NCBI RefSeq assembly: GCF_000275725.1
Contig: NZ_AJTS01000051.1
Location: forward strand, 1 to 64,000
From: Vreelandella stevensii S18214
Lineage (GTDB): Bacteria > Pseudomonadota > Gammaproteobacteria > Pseudomonadales > Halomonadaceae
Reading direction: 5' to 3'
DNA: 64,000 nucleotides
Below, piece by piece: positions 9,749-18,442 of the stretch. The position numbers and the translations under genes are program-made. The notes beneath the pieces were generated by a model. That model worked only from the letters and a program-made list of their open reading frames with translations. It had not been told where the DNA came from and searched no databases. Each line of letters opens with the position of its first letter. Position 1 is the stretch's first letter.

Positions 9749-10777
9749 ATGAAGACACTGTTGCCCACCTCGACCGCCGGTAGTTTGCCCAAGCCCGCCT
9801 GGCTGGCCGAGCCCGAGACGCTCTGGTCCCCCTGGAAACTGCAGGGCGACGAGCTGGCGGAAGGCAAGCAGGACGCGCTGCGGGCGTGCCTGCACGATCA
9901 GCGTCAGGCAGGCATCGACATCGTCAGCGACGGCGAGCAAACTCGCCAGCACTTCGTGACGACGTTCATCGAGCACCTCGATGGTGTCGATTTCGAGCAG
10001 CGCAAGACGGTCAAGATCCGTGATCGCTACGAGGCCAGCGTGCCTTCGGTGCTGGGCCCTGTCTCGCGGGAAAAACCGGTATTCGTCGACGATGCCAAAT
10101 TCCTGCGTCAGCAGACCGACCAGCCCATCAAGTGGGCGCTGCCAGGCCCCATGACCATGGTCGACACCCTCTATGACGGCCACTACAAGAGCCGTGAAAA
10201 ACTCGCCTGGGAATTTGCCAAGATTCTCAACCAGGAAGCCCGTGATCTGGCGGCGGCGGGGGTAGACATCATTCAGTTCGATGAGCCCGCCTTCAATGTG
10301 TTCTTCGATGAGGTGAACGACTGGGGCATCGCCGCCTTGGAAAAAGCCATCGAAGGCGTCACCTGCGAGACCGGCGTGCATATCTGCTACGGCTACGGCA
10401 TCAAGGCCAACACCGATTGGAAGAAGACGCTCGGGTCCGAGTGGCGCCAGTACGAGGAAATCTTCCCCAAACTGCAGGCCTCGAACATCGACATCGTCTC
10501 GCTGGAGTGCCAGAACTCCCACGTGCCCATGGAGCTGATCGAGCTGATTCGCGGCAAGAAGGTGATGGTCGGGGCCATCGACGTGGCCACCCACACCGTC
10601 GAAACCCCGGAACAAGTCGCCGATACCCTGCGCAAGGCGCTACGTTTTGTGGACGCCGACAAGCTCTACCCCTGCACCAACTGCGGCATGACGCCCCTGC
10701 CGCGCAAAGTGGCGCAAGGCAAGCTGAAGGCATTGAGCGCAGGTGCCGACATCGTGCGCCAGGAGCTCTCTCGATAA
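9749..10777 (+). CDS. mesD: MesD, core (MetE-C-like) methionine synthase
   Basis: A 342-residue protein equal to only the C-terminal catalytic half of cobalamin-independent MetE. The zinc-site features are visible: a His-x-Cys pair in GVHICYG, Glu in the segment around SLECQNSH, and Cys in PCTNCGMTPLP near the C terminus. The N-terminal folate-binding half of MetE is absent, which fits the folate-independent MesD family; methyl donor and electron source remain open in the literature I know. The paired mesX gene directly upstream is the defining context. Confidence 0.85.
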   Translation: MKTLLPTSTAGSLPKPAWLAEPETLWSPWKLQGDELAEGKQDALRACLHDQRQAGIDIVSDGEQTRQHFVTTFIEHLDGVDFEQRKTVKIRDRYEASVPSVLGPVSREKPVFVDDAKFLRQQTDQPIKWALPGPMTMVDTLYDGHYKSREKLAWEFAKILNQEARDLAAAGVDIIQFDEPAFNVFFDEVNDWGIAALEKAIEGVTCETGVHICYGYGIKANTDWKKTLGSEWRQYEEIFPKLQASNIDIVSLECQNSHVPMELIELIRGKKVMVGAIDVATHTVETPEQVADTLRKALRFVDADKLYPCTNCGMTPLPRKVAQGKLKALSAGADIVRQELSR

Positions 10778-10907
10778 CAGGCTTCTCGATAACCAGGCGC
10801 TTGGATAACCAGACTCGATAGCCTTGCCCGATAAACAAGCCAAATCCTTATCGAAACACCTGTGCCGCACGCCATTGGGGTGCCATAGGCAAGTCACCGG
10901 CTCTCTC

Positions 10908-10927
10908 GCGCCTCGCCGACGAGGCGC
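10908..10927. terminator. Hairpin between convergent mesD and qmcA
   Basis: GCGCCTCG and CGAGGCGC form a perfect 8-bp stem with a CCGA loop, placed between the 3' ends of mesD and the minus-strand SPFH gene. It can serve both directions. Bases 10770-10830 also hold several copies of a GATAACCAG-like motif of unknown meaning. Confidence 0.6.
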
Positions 10928-10965
10928 ATCAAGCCGCCGTGGTGGCCCAAGAGGTTAATGCGAGG

Positions 10966-12018
10966 TTATTGGCCGCTTGCCGCACCCCCCACGATGCCAC
11001 TGCGGAAGCCGCCCTGGCGAGCGTTGGCGTGATCCAGATGGTTGGCCACGGCGTCTTCCGGGGTGCCCGCCATTTCACGGAACATGCCCATGGAGCCCAG
11101 CAGCGCCGAGGATTCGTAGGGCACGAAGACGCGCTCGCCGTCTTTCGCCATGGTGGGCAGCACCTTGATGTAGCTCTGGCCGAGCAGATAGCCCACTACC
11201 GTACGCTTGTGCTCGTCGCTGTCGCCAATGGCGCTGAGCACCAGCTTGATGGACTCCTGCTCGCCCTGGGCACGCAGAATGGCCGACTCTTTATCGCCCT
11301 GGGCGTTGAGGATGGCCGACTCACGCTGGCCCTGGGCCATGGCGATGGCTGCTGATTTTTCGCCCTCGGCTTCGGTGACCGTTGCACGACGTTTACGCTC
11401 GGCAGCCATTTGCAGGCGCATGGCCGACTCTACCTCTTCCGGCATGGCGATGTCCTGAACTTCGACCCGGGAGATCTTGACCCCCCACTTGGAAGCAGGC
11501 TCTTCCATGGCAGCCTGAATCTCGTTGTTCACCTCGGCCCGGGATTCGAACAGCTTATCCAGCTCCATCTTGCCGACCACCGAACGCAGCGTGGTCTTGG
11601 CCAGTACCTCCACGGCCTGGCTCATGTTCTCGACCTCATAGACTGCTCGCTTGGGGTCGATGATCTGATAGTAGAGCGCGCCGTTGATCCGCACCGTGAC
11701 GTTGTCGGTGGTCACGACCGGCTGGCCCGGGAAGTCCATGACGGTTTCCCGACGGTCGATACGAATTTCATCGCTGGTGATGGGGTGGTACTCCTCGCCC
11801 ATTTTCTTGTAGCGAATCATGGTGATGGCGCGGGGCTGCTCGATAAAGGGAATGATGATGTTGATGCCGCTCTCCAGCACCCGGTGAAACGAGCCTAGCC
11901 GCTCGATCACCATGACTTCCGATTGGCGAACGATCACCAGGCCCTTGGAAATGATCAGAATACCGATGACCACGATGATCAGGCTGATCAACAGGCCTGG
12001 GCTGATGGGTAGATCCAT
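10966..12018 (-). CDS. qmcA: SPFH/paraslipin membrane protein (QmcA-like)
   Basis: A single N-terminal membrane segment (about residues 8-28) is followed by an SPFH/band-7 domain (about 30-190: VMVIERLGSFHRVLESGINIIIPF) and a long charged helical region rich in Ala, Glu and Gln (residues 190-270). Such proteins oligomerise on the membrane and scaffold or control proteases and microdomains. The nfeD gene lies 2 bases upstream on the same strand, the classic paraslipin-NfeD pair. An AAGGAG site precedes the start. Confidence 0.88.
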   Translation of the reverse strand: MDLPISPGLLISLIIVVIGILIISKGLVIVRQSEVMVIERLGSFHRVLESGINIIIPFIEQPRAITMIRYKKMGEEYHPITSDEIRIDRRETVMDFPGQPVVTTDNVTVRINGALYYQIIDPKRAVYEVENMSQAVEVLAKTTLRSVVGKMELDKLFESRAEVNNEIQAAMEEPASKWGVKISRVEVQDIAMPEEVESAMRLQMAAERKRRATVTEAEGEKSAAIAMAQGQRESAILNAQGDKESAILRAQGEQESIKLVLSAIGDSDEHKRTVVGYLLGQSYIKVLPTMAKDGERVFVPYESSALLGSMGMFREMAGTPEDAVANHLDHANARQGGFRSGIVGGAASGQ

Positions 12019-12020
12019 GG

Positions 12021-12515
12021 TTAAAGCTCCTTGCGTTGCGAATGGTTGTCCTGGGGAACCGGGTTGCTGGCAGGGGTCAGCATGACCAGGGCGGTGGTGC
12101 CCTCGAAACGTTTGAACACCACCGGAGTGCCGGAGGGCAGCTCGGTGGCTCCGCTCTCCAGCACGCGTAGTCGATAGAAGTCGCCATTGACCTTGATGCC
12201 GGTGGCATTATCGAAGTCGCGGGTCAGGGTGACATAGTGTTGGTTCTTTTCCACACCGGTACCGGTGGTGCCGTAGGCGACCCCCTTGGGCGAAAAGCGC
12301 GGGCGAATCACCATCACGCCCACGGGCACCAGAATACCCGCGAAGATGCCCATGCTGAGCAGTTGCCAGGGCAGTGTCAGCCCCAGCGCGGTGACGGCGG
12401 CGGTCAAGGCGGCGGCGATGCCCAGCGCCAGGAGGACCATGGCGCCAGAGGTCAGCTCGCCGAGACTGAGCAGCAGCGCGATGACTAGCCAGGTGTAGGC
12501 CGGATTCCAATCCAT
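12021..12515 (-). CDS. nfeD: NfeD-family membrane protein
   Basis: A short NfeD1b-type protein with hydrophobic helices in the first 85 residues and a C-terminal OB-fold domain (YVTLTRDFDNATGIKVNGDFYRLR). It is the usual partner of SPFH proteins and probably helps to organise them in the membrane. An in-frame GTG lies two codons upstream (12521), but AAGGAG is correctly spaced only for the ATG at 12515. It forms a two-gene operon with the SPFH gene. The IS4 element lies just upstream and may have altered its promoter. Confidence 0.87.
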   Translation of the reverse strand: MDWNPAYTWLVIALLLSLGELTSGAMVLLALGIAAALTAAVTALGLTLPWQLLSMGIFAGILVPVGVMVIRPRFSPKGVAYGTTGTGVEKNQHYVTLTRDFDNATGIKVNGDFYRLRVLESGATELPSGTPVVFKRFEGTTALVMLTPASNPVPQDNHSQRKEL

Positions 12516-12554
12516 GAGCACTCCTTATCAAGTGGACTCCCCCAAGGGTAACGT

Positions 12555-12563
12555 ACCTTAGGC
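12555..12563. repeat. Left 9-bp target duplication of the IS4 element
   Basis: ACCTTAGGC lies directly outside the left inverted repeat and is repeated exactly at 32808-32816 outside the right inverted repeat, about 20 kb away. A duplication of 9-12 bp is normal for the IS4 family. Confidence 0.85.
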
Positions 12564-12640
12564 CTAGCGTCTCCCCACTTTTCCACAGGTGGTGCTGTAA
12601 CTGCCTGAATAGCGTTGAAAATTTCAGTGCTATCAACGAG

Positions 12641-12707
12641 ATCGGGGCTTTCCCGCCGGTATCATGTTGTTACCCCTAACACCATGAACCAAAAGGAAAG
12701 CCCCGAT
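12641..12707 (+). promoter_or_regulatory. Hairpin that hides the transposase ribosome site and start codon
   Basis: ATCGGGGCTTTCC (12641-12653) is perfectly complementary to GGAAAGCCCCGAT (12695-12707), which contains the ribosome site and the A and T of the ATG. Any transcript that enters from outside and includes both arms would fold and block translation. A transcript starting between the arms would not. This is the known logic by which several insertion sequences avoid expression by read-through. Confidence 0.7.
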
Positions 12708-13745
12708 GCTTCAAGATGCCAAAGACCGCGCCAAATGGAAAGCTCGCCTGATCGACTGGTGTGACGACCTGTCGGATCACCTCGCTCGACCCGTCGTGAA
12801 GCTGGCGGCAGAAACGCTCTTTGGCATCCTGGCCAGCGGTAGTTTGCGCCAGGCCGAGATCGCCCGCGCCTTGAAGGAACCCTGTCGGCTACACCACACG
12901 CAGAAGCGGTTGTCGCGCATGCTGTCCCGGCACAGCGAGCTTGCCTGGGCCGCGGAGCAACTGCAGCTCCAGCGGATCACGCCCTATATCACCGATGACA
13001 TGGTGCTGGCCATCGATCCGGGCGACCTGAACCGGGATGGCGCCCCGACCAGTGAATACCGAACCCGCGTTCGCGACGGTGATACCGGCGAGATCGTCGG
13101 CGGTTATCCGCTGATCAGCGTGGTGGCACGCGACCTGAAGCGGGGCACCACCTGGCCACTGCTCACGCGGCTGCTATCGCCGGCTCGCGGCGGCTACCGC
13201 AGTGAAAACACCGATATCCTGAGCGTGATGGATACCGTGCAGCGCCATGTGGAGGGCCGGCCACTGTGGGTCATCGATCGTGGCGGCGATCGAGGGCGGC
13301 TGTGGGATGCCTGGCTGCGCGCCGAGCGTCATGTGCTGGTCCGGGCCGCCAATCAGCGCTTCTGGCAGTGGCGAGATACCGCCAAGACGTCGCAGCAGAT
13401 TGCCCGAGATCTGCCACTGAAGCACCGCGGCCACTTGCGCCGTGGGCAGCATATCCCGGTGCGGTTCGGCATCACCAAGGTCACACTGCGGGAGCATCCG
13501 GAGACGCCGCTGTGGATGATCGTTGTCGATCATGAGAAGTCGGAGCGCCTGGTGCTGGTGACGACGCGCCCGGTGCGTGGTCGCCGCCAAGGCGAGCGGA
13601 TGATTCAGGCTTACCTGGATCGCTGGGCCTGCGAGGAGGGGTACCGGTTCACCAAGCAGGGGTTCGACCTGGAGGGTGTCCAGGCACGCCGTTTCACGAC
13701 GCTGCAGAACCTGGTGGCGCTGGCCAGCCTGGCCTGGGCACTGCT
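12706..13745 (+). pseudogene. IS4-family transposase, 5' part, interrupted by the Tn7-like transposon
   Basis: DDE transposase with D104 (AIDPGD), D191 (VIDRGGDRG) and E310, the last within a perfect Y-(2)-R-(3)-E-(6)-K signature (YLDRWACEEGYRFTK). The frame runs on to 13764, but its last six codons and stop come from the transposon end. Joining 12706-13745 to 32565-32781 restores one frame of 418 residues (1257 bases with stop). The chain still has all three catalytic residues but lacks the native C-terminal 72 residues. Confidence 0.92.
13741..13745. repeat. Left 5-bp target duplication (CTGCT) of the Tn7-like transposon
   Basis: CTGCT directly precedes the terminal TGTCA and is repeated at 32560-32564 directly after the terminal TGACA. 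Five bases is the Tn7/Mu/Tn5053-class duplication length. Confidence 0.92.
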
Positions 13746-13879
13746 TGTCATTTTCAGCAATTAGTGCGACCCTCAGGGCGTAATATCGGGCTATTATGGT
13801 AGTCTGTACAGGATTGAGTGCGACAGAATTAATAGCAATTGATGCGACAGGTCTTGTTTTATTCAACATTTGGTGCGAC
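13746..13879 (+). repeat. Left transposon end with four TnsB-type binding repeats
   Basis: Four related 15-mers in the same direction lie at 13756-13770 (AGCAATTAGTGCGAC), 13810-13824 (AGGATTGAGTGCGAC), 13834-13848 (AGCAATTGATGCGAC) and 13865-13879 (AACATTTGGTGCGAC). The last ends 5 bases before the tnsA start, so TnsB binding could also repress the operon. Spaced, non-identical repeats are the hallmark of Tn7-type ends. Confidence 0.88.
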
Positions 13880-13884
13880 TGCCC

Positions 13885-14565
13885 ATGCCACTGCCTACAT
13901 CCGTTCGTAAAATCGGCCCTACCCGACGAAGTGTGTCTGGCTACTATGCCTTTCGCGGGGAGGAGTCTATTGCGTTCGAGTCGACGCTCGAACGTGATTT
14001 CCTCATCAAGGCTGACTTTGATGTGAGCGTCCTTGGTGTGATATCCCAGCCGTGCGAGATCCCGTTTCATCATCCCGTGACCGGTAGGCGCTACACCTAC
14101 ACACCTGACTATTTGGTTTATTACCGTCTCGGTAACCGTCATTACAGGGATTACCCAAAACCTCTCCTGGTGGAGGTCAAACCACGGGAAAAGTGGCAAG
14201 CACATTGGCGTGAATGGTCGCCTAAATAGAAGGCGGCGATACGGCATGCCAACAATGAGGGCTGGGCGTTTCGCATTCATGATGAAAGCCGCATTCGTGA
14301 TAAGACCTTGGACAACATTACCTTCCTAGCGCGCTACAAGCGGATGGTGTTTCCCTCTGTCGAAAGCCAGGCAGTCCTCAACACGGTGAGGGAAATGGGG
14401 GTGGCGACCTTGGATTACCTGCTTTCTCGGCACTTTATGGGCGATATTTACCGGGCAGAGGGGATTGCGCATTTATGGCATCTACTGGCGACTCGGCAGT
14501 TAGATTGCGATATGGCCCAATCCTTCAGTCCTCTATCGGAGGTATGGGTACCCGATTATGAATAA
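13885..14565 (+). pseudogene. tnsA: TnsA-type endonuclease with an in-frame amber stop
   Basis: TnsA cuts the 5' strand at the transposon ends and lets Tn7 move by cut-and-paste. The restriction-enzyme-like active site is visible: Glu in AFESTLERDF, Asp in YTPDYLV, and the VEVK motif ahead of PREKW. A TAG at 14227-14229 (after REWSPK) interrupts the frame, and the homologous sequence KAAIRHANNEGW continues in the same frame to 14565. The stop separates the catalytic domain from the C-terminal domain that contacts TnsC. If the stop is real, cut-and-paste would be lost unless it is suppressed. The end overlaps tnsB by 8 bases. Confidence 0.85.
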
Positions 14566-16486
14566 CCATCGTGGCAGCGCAACTGAACCCAATAACGGCG
14601 TCGCCCAAACACGCCAACACTTGCAGATTATGGTGGGTGAGCAGGTTCAGAAAGATGGCACCGTTTACCGAATTTCCCAGGTGCTCGATTTTGAGACAGT
14701 CATTGGCATTGCCGTTGAGTCCGGGCGTAGTTGCCCGCTTCGCATCAAAGAACTAGCGCCTCTCAATAGCGGGTCCGTATCCCCTGAGCAGGATATGTCC
14801 GAGATTGGGGATGCCGATTGGCGGGAGGCCGAGCATCGCTTTTCCATCATTAAGCCCTTGGTGGATCGCCATACGGTGGGGCGGGATGCAGCGGAGGAGC
14901 GTGCGAAACAAACGGGGGTTGATACGGCTACGATCTACCGTTGGTTGAAGCGGTATAAAGCGACGGGCTCGGTGCTCGCATTGATTCCTCAAAAGCCAGG
15001 GTGGAAGAAGGGAAAGTCGCGTATTCCCGCGCATGCCGAGGCAGTGATTCAGGAAGTCATCAAAGAGGTGTATTTGACGCTGCAGCGTCCGTCCGCACAA
15101 AAAGCGGTACAGGAAGTCATGCGGCGCTGCCATGAACGGCGCATCGACCCGCCGAGCCCTGGTACCGTTCGTGCTCGTCTGCGTGATATCCCAGAGCGTG
15201 ACCGGTTGCGTGGCCATGGTTTTAGAGACAAAGCCATTAACAAGTTCCAGCCGGCTGCCGGAAAATTTCCCAATGCGGACTATCCGTTAGCCGTTATGCA
15301 GATTGACCACACGCCTGCCGATATTATTTTGGTCGATGACGTGTATCGCAAGCCGATTGGTCGCCCATGGATTACGTTGGCCATGGACGTGTTTACTCGC
15401 ATGGTCACGGGGTATTACTTGTCGTTTGACCCGCCCTCTGAAACATCTGTCGGCATGTGTGTGGCGCACTCCATGCTTCCTAAAGATGAGTGGTTGCTAC
15501 TGCATAATGTGGAGGCTGAGTGGCCGGTATGGGGCACACCCGCCACGATTCATGTCGATAACGGCCCAGATTTTCGCTCTGAGACGTTTCGGCGCTCATG
15601 CCTAGCCTATGGGGTCAACCTTGAGTTTCGGCCTGTTAAGCAGCCTCGTTATGGTGGCCACATTGAGCGGGTACTGGGCTCTCTTCTAAAGGAAATCCAT
15701 AACCTGCCTGGGACGACCTTCTCCTCCATTAAAGAGAAAGAGGGATACGATCCAGAGAAGCACGCGGCCATGACGAAAAGCGAGTTTGAAGAGTGGCTGG
15801 TGACGTTGATTTGCAAGGTTTACCACCAGCGCCTTCATTCTGGGATTGGTATGTCGCCGATGAAAAAGTGGGAAATTGGTGTGTTTGGCAATGCGGATGT
15901 GCAGGGAGTGGGATTAGCGCCGAGGCCTGCTGACAGGCTCTCTGTATTGCTCGATTTTTTGCCCAGCTTTCAGCGTACGATCCAGACCTTTGGTGTGACC
16001 ATCGATGGCATAAACTATTACGATGAAGCGCTAAGACCTTGGATCAATGCCAAAGATCCAGACATGCCAGACAAGAAACGCACCTTTGTTTTCCGGCGCG
16101 ACCCTCGCGACATTAGTGTCATTTGGTTCAAAGACCCGGAGCTCGGGCACTATTTTCGCGTGCCCTTTGCCAATCTTGCCCTCCCCTCGATGAGTGTTTG
16201 GGAGTATGCCCAAGCTAAAGCGCGCCTTCGGCAGGAAGGAAGAAACTCGGTCAATGAGACTGAAATTCTACGCGCTATTAGTGAGCTGCGAACCCATGTG
16301 GAGGAGTCGCAAGCACGTACTAAGCGAAGTCGCCGTCAGGCACAACGACGTAAAGAGCATGAGAAGAAGGTGACGCCTGCAGATCCCCTTTTACATGCGC
16401 CCTCAACTGCGGCCCCTAAAGAGACACCCGCTCAAGGGGACGGTCTTTTAACGGGTGATATCGATGTGAACTGGGACATAGCATGA
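14558..16486 (+). CDS. tnsB: TnsB/TniA-type DDE transposase
   Basis: Mu/Tn7-class transposase of 642 residues that joins the 3' ends of the transposon to the target. An N-terminal helix-turn-helix (TGVDTATIYRWLKRY) is followed by an integrase core with D250 (MQIDHTP), D334 (IHVDNGPDF) and E370 (GGHIERVLGS); the 35-residue spacing between the last two is canonical. A Mu-type beta barrel and a basic tail (residues 585-610) follow. It should bind the GCGAC-ending repeats at both element ends. The gene is intact and overlaps tnsC by 4 bases. Confidence 0.93.
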   Translation: MNNHRGSATEPNNGVAQTRQHLQIMVGEQVQKDGTVYRISQVLDFETVIGIAVESGRSCPLRIKELAPLNSGSVSPEQDMSEIGDADWREAEHRFSIIKPLVDRHTVGRDAAEERAKQTGVDTATIYRWLKRYKATGSVLALIPQKPGWKKGKSRIPAHAEAVIQEVIKEVYLTLQRPSAQKAVQEVMRRCHERRIDPPSPGTVRARLRDIPERDRLRGHGFRDKAINKFQPAAGKFPNADYPLAVMQIDHTPADIILVDDVYRKPIGRPWITLAMDVFTRMVTGYYLSFDPPSETSVGMCVAHSMLPKDEWLLLHNVEAEWPVWGTPATIHVDNGPDFRSETFRRSCLAYGVNLEFRPVKQPRYGGHIERVLGSLLKEIHNLPGTTFSSIKEKEGYDPEKHAAMTKSEFEEWLVTLICKVYHQRLHSGIGMSPMKKWEIGVFGNADVQGVGLAPRPADRLSVLLDFLPSFQRTIQTFGVTIDGINYYDEALRPWINAKDPDMPDKKRTFVFRRDPRDISVIWFKDPELGHYFRVPFANLALPSMSVWEYAQAKARLRQEGRNSVNETEILRAISELRTHVEESQARTKRSRRQAQRRKEHEKKVTPADPLLHAPSTAAPKETPAQGDGLLTGDIDVNWDIA

Positions 16487-17354
16487 GCACACACCTTCAT
16501 CCTGATCTTCGTCACGTCTTGGGGCTGTCCGCTAAAGAGCGAATGGAGTTTATGGATCAACCGCGCTGGTTGGGCTATCCATTGGCCAATCGTGTCATTG
16601 AGGTCATGCGTGGGTTGATGGAGAAGCCCAGTCGTCCTCGTATGCCTAACCTCTTGCTCGTGGGTGACTCCAACAACGGAAAGACAAGTTTCGTAAGCAG
16701 TACGGTGAAGGCTACGTGAATGAAGACGTAGAGCCCGTGAAGCCTGTTGTTGTCACTCAGGCTCCCCCGAGTGCCGATGAGAAAAGTCTGTATATCGCAG
16801 TGCTAGAGAGTTTCTGGGCTCCCTACCGGCCTACAGATCCTGTTCCCAAGCTGCGCTACCAGGTGATTCATCAACTGCGTGCTTGCCATACGCGCTTACT
16901 GATCATCGATGAGTTTCACTCTCTGTTAACCGGTGGTGCTGTTAAGCAGCGCGAAACGATGAATGCCATTAAGCTTTTATGCAATGAGCTAATGATTCCC
17001 ATCGTTGGTGTGGGGACGCAAGATGCTGTGCGTGTGCTGCATTCAGACCCACAGCATGCGAGTCGCTTTGATGTGGTCGCGTTACCAAAGTGGGAGCTCA
17101 ATCAGGAGTTTCAGAAGCTGCTCGCTGGCTTTGAGAAGATATTACCTCTCAAACATCCTTCCCAACTGCATGAGCCCCAATTGGCGACCCAGCTCCACGC
17201 GATTTCTGGCGGTAATTTGGGTGACCTGCACCGGCTGCTGATTGAGTGTGCAAATGCCGCTATTTTGTCTGGAGCTGAGTGCATCGATGAGAAAATTATT
17301 CAGAGTAAATCATGGGTGCGGCCCACCCGTGGCATTAGGGAAGTGATGCTGTAA
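16483..17354 (+). pseudogene. tnsC: TnsC/TniB-type AAA+ regulator, frameshifted after Walker A
   Basis: TnsC is the ATP-dependent switch that links target choice to the transposase. The first frame (16483-16719) carries Walker A (GDSNNGKT). The second (16716-17354) opens with YGEGYVNEDVEPVKP in continuity and carries Walker B (LLIIDEFHSLL) and sensor motifs (GVGTQDAVR). The frames differ by a loss of 1 mod 3 bases near 16687-16694; from my memory of the family spacing, about 13 bases are missing just after Walker A. The second frame could restart at a GTG overlapping the first stop (GTGA), giving two half proteins, but loss of function is more likely. Confidence 0.85.
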
Positions 17355-18442
17355 TGACCTGGGCGCTGAGTGTGCCCCTGCTGCCTGAGGAGTCCCTTTC
17401 ATCATGGCTCGTTCGGGCGGCGTTGCGACAGGGGTGTGATCCTTTGTCGCTCACCGGGGCTATTTGGCCAACATGGCGTATATGGACGAGGGACATTGAT
17501 AGGGAAATACCCCTCGCAAGAATGCGCCCATTAGTGAATGCCTCGGGGATATCTTCCGCTAAGTTTCAGAAAGCGGGGATGCGGGACGATTGTGAGAAAG
17601 TGGTCGGTTACTCGTTACCGGAAACCCGGACTTGGCCCTGGTTGTTGGCACTCGGCAGCCGAAATCGAACCCGCCATGGAGGACAACAGGTATGCACGTT
17701 GTGCTTGGCAGAGGACTCAACCCCCTACTTGCGCCGGCACTGGCGATTCGCTTGGCACACTGGGTGCCGCTTTCATGGGGTGCAGCTGGTAGATGAGTGC
17801 CCAGCATGCAAGGCCCCTATAGAGCCCCATCGCCTGACAGCGGAAGATCAACATTTAGCTCAATGCAGCCGGTGTCATAACGATTTTAGAAAGGCGGTAT
17901 GCACGTCGCCTTTACCTGAAGCGTTCAGTGTTCAAGTGATGGCTGATCGTGTGTTAGAACAGGATAAGGTGACGTTTAGGCAGGCCTCTATCGCACCCGC
18001 CGATTGGTTTTCTATGGTGGCCTTTTTTATTGGCGTTATACGGCGTGCAAGTCGGCGGCCTGTGTCACCCCTGGCCGATGCGCTTCTTTCATTGGGCATT
18101 TCGGTTACGGATTGCCGAATGCCTGTGTCTGGCCTGGCGTTTGAGCTGCTGGCTGTCAGCGAGCGTAGTGCCTTATTGGTAGCGTTGGAACGCTTGCTCA
18201 GTATGGGCCTTGAAGAAACGTTCAGCGTTCTGGTCGCGTGCAATGTCAAAACGAGCGCGCTTCATGATCCCCGAAGGTCGCCCCCCGTTGTGTTGTTGCC
18301 GCTGCTATCACGGTTATCTCACCACCCTCATGGGCCGCATCGCCGCCGTGTTCCCCCGGCTTGTCGCCCCATGTCGGAACGCGCTGTTAGAGCCTCATGG
18401 GCGCGTTTAAAACGCAGAATGAAAGCGGAGCCAACCTCTTGA
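17354..18442 (+). CDS. tniQ: TniQ/TnsD-family target-selection protein
   Basis: TniQ/TnsD proteins choose the insertion site and recruit TnsC. The N terminus has the family pattern LPEESLSSWLVRAA, and a zinc-finger region spans about residues 112-180 (CTLCLAED ... RFAWHTGCRFHGVQLVDECPAC ... CSRCH). The length of 362 residues is close to TniQ and shorter than Tn7 TnsD, which has a long DNA-reading C-terminal half. It starts in the last base of the tnsC stop and overlaps the next gene by about 46 bases. The insertion here is within an IS, not beside glmS, so its preferred site cannot be deduced. Confidence 0.87.
   Translation: MTWALSVPLLPEESLSSWLVRAALRQGCDPLSLTGAIWPTWRIWTRDIDREIPLARMRPLVNASGISSAKFQKAGMRDDCEKVVGYSLPETRTWPWLLALGSRNRTRHGGQQVCTLCLAEDSTPYLRRHWRFAWHTGCRFHGVQLVDECPACKAPIEPHRLTAEDQHLAQCSRCHNDFRKAVCTSPLPEAFSVQVMADRVLEQDKVTFRQASIAPADWFSMVAFFIGVIRRASRRPVSPLADALLSLGISVTDCRMPVSGLAFELLAVSERSALLVALERLLSMGLEETFSVLVACNVKTSALHDPRRSPPVVLLPLLSRLSHHPHGPHRRRVPPACRPMSERAVRASWARLKRRMKAEPTS

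Larger units (their letters stand above)
12564..13745 (+). mobile_element. IS4-family insertion sequence, left part (split by the Tn7-like element)
   Basis: The left end begins CTAGCGTCTCCCCA, and the right end at 32807 read on the other strand begins CTAGGGTCTCCCCA, giving imperfect inverted repeats of about 20 bases. The element continues at 32565-32807. Without the inserted transposon it would be 1425 bp, a normal IS4 size, with one transposase gene and a 9-bp target duplication. Confidence 0.88.

Noticed and set aside
10770-10830. Repeated GATAACCAG-like units that might suggest a small repeat array
   Set aside because: Only three or four irregular copies without constant spacing; not a CRISPR array.
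12706-13764. Reading the 352-codon IS4 transposase frame as a complete gene
   Set aside because: Its last codons lie in the transposon end; the true C terminus is at 32565-32781.
16683-16719. Programmed frameshifting in tnsC
   Set aside because: No slippery heptamer or downstream structure is evident, and the spacing to the family suggests several missing bases; a deletion is simpler.
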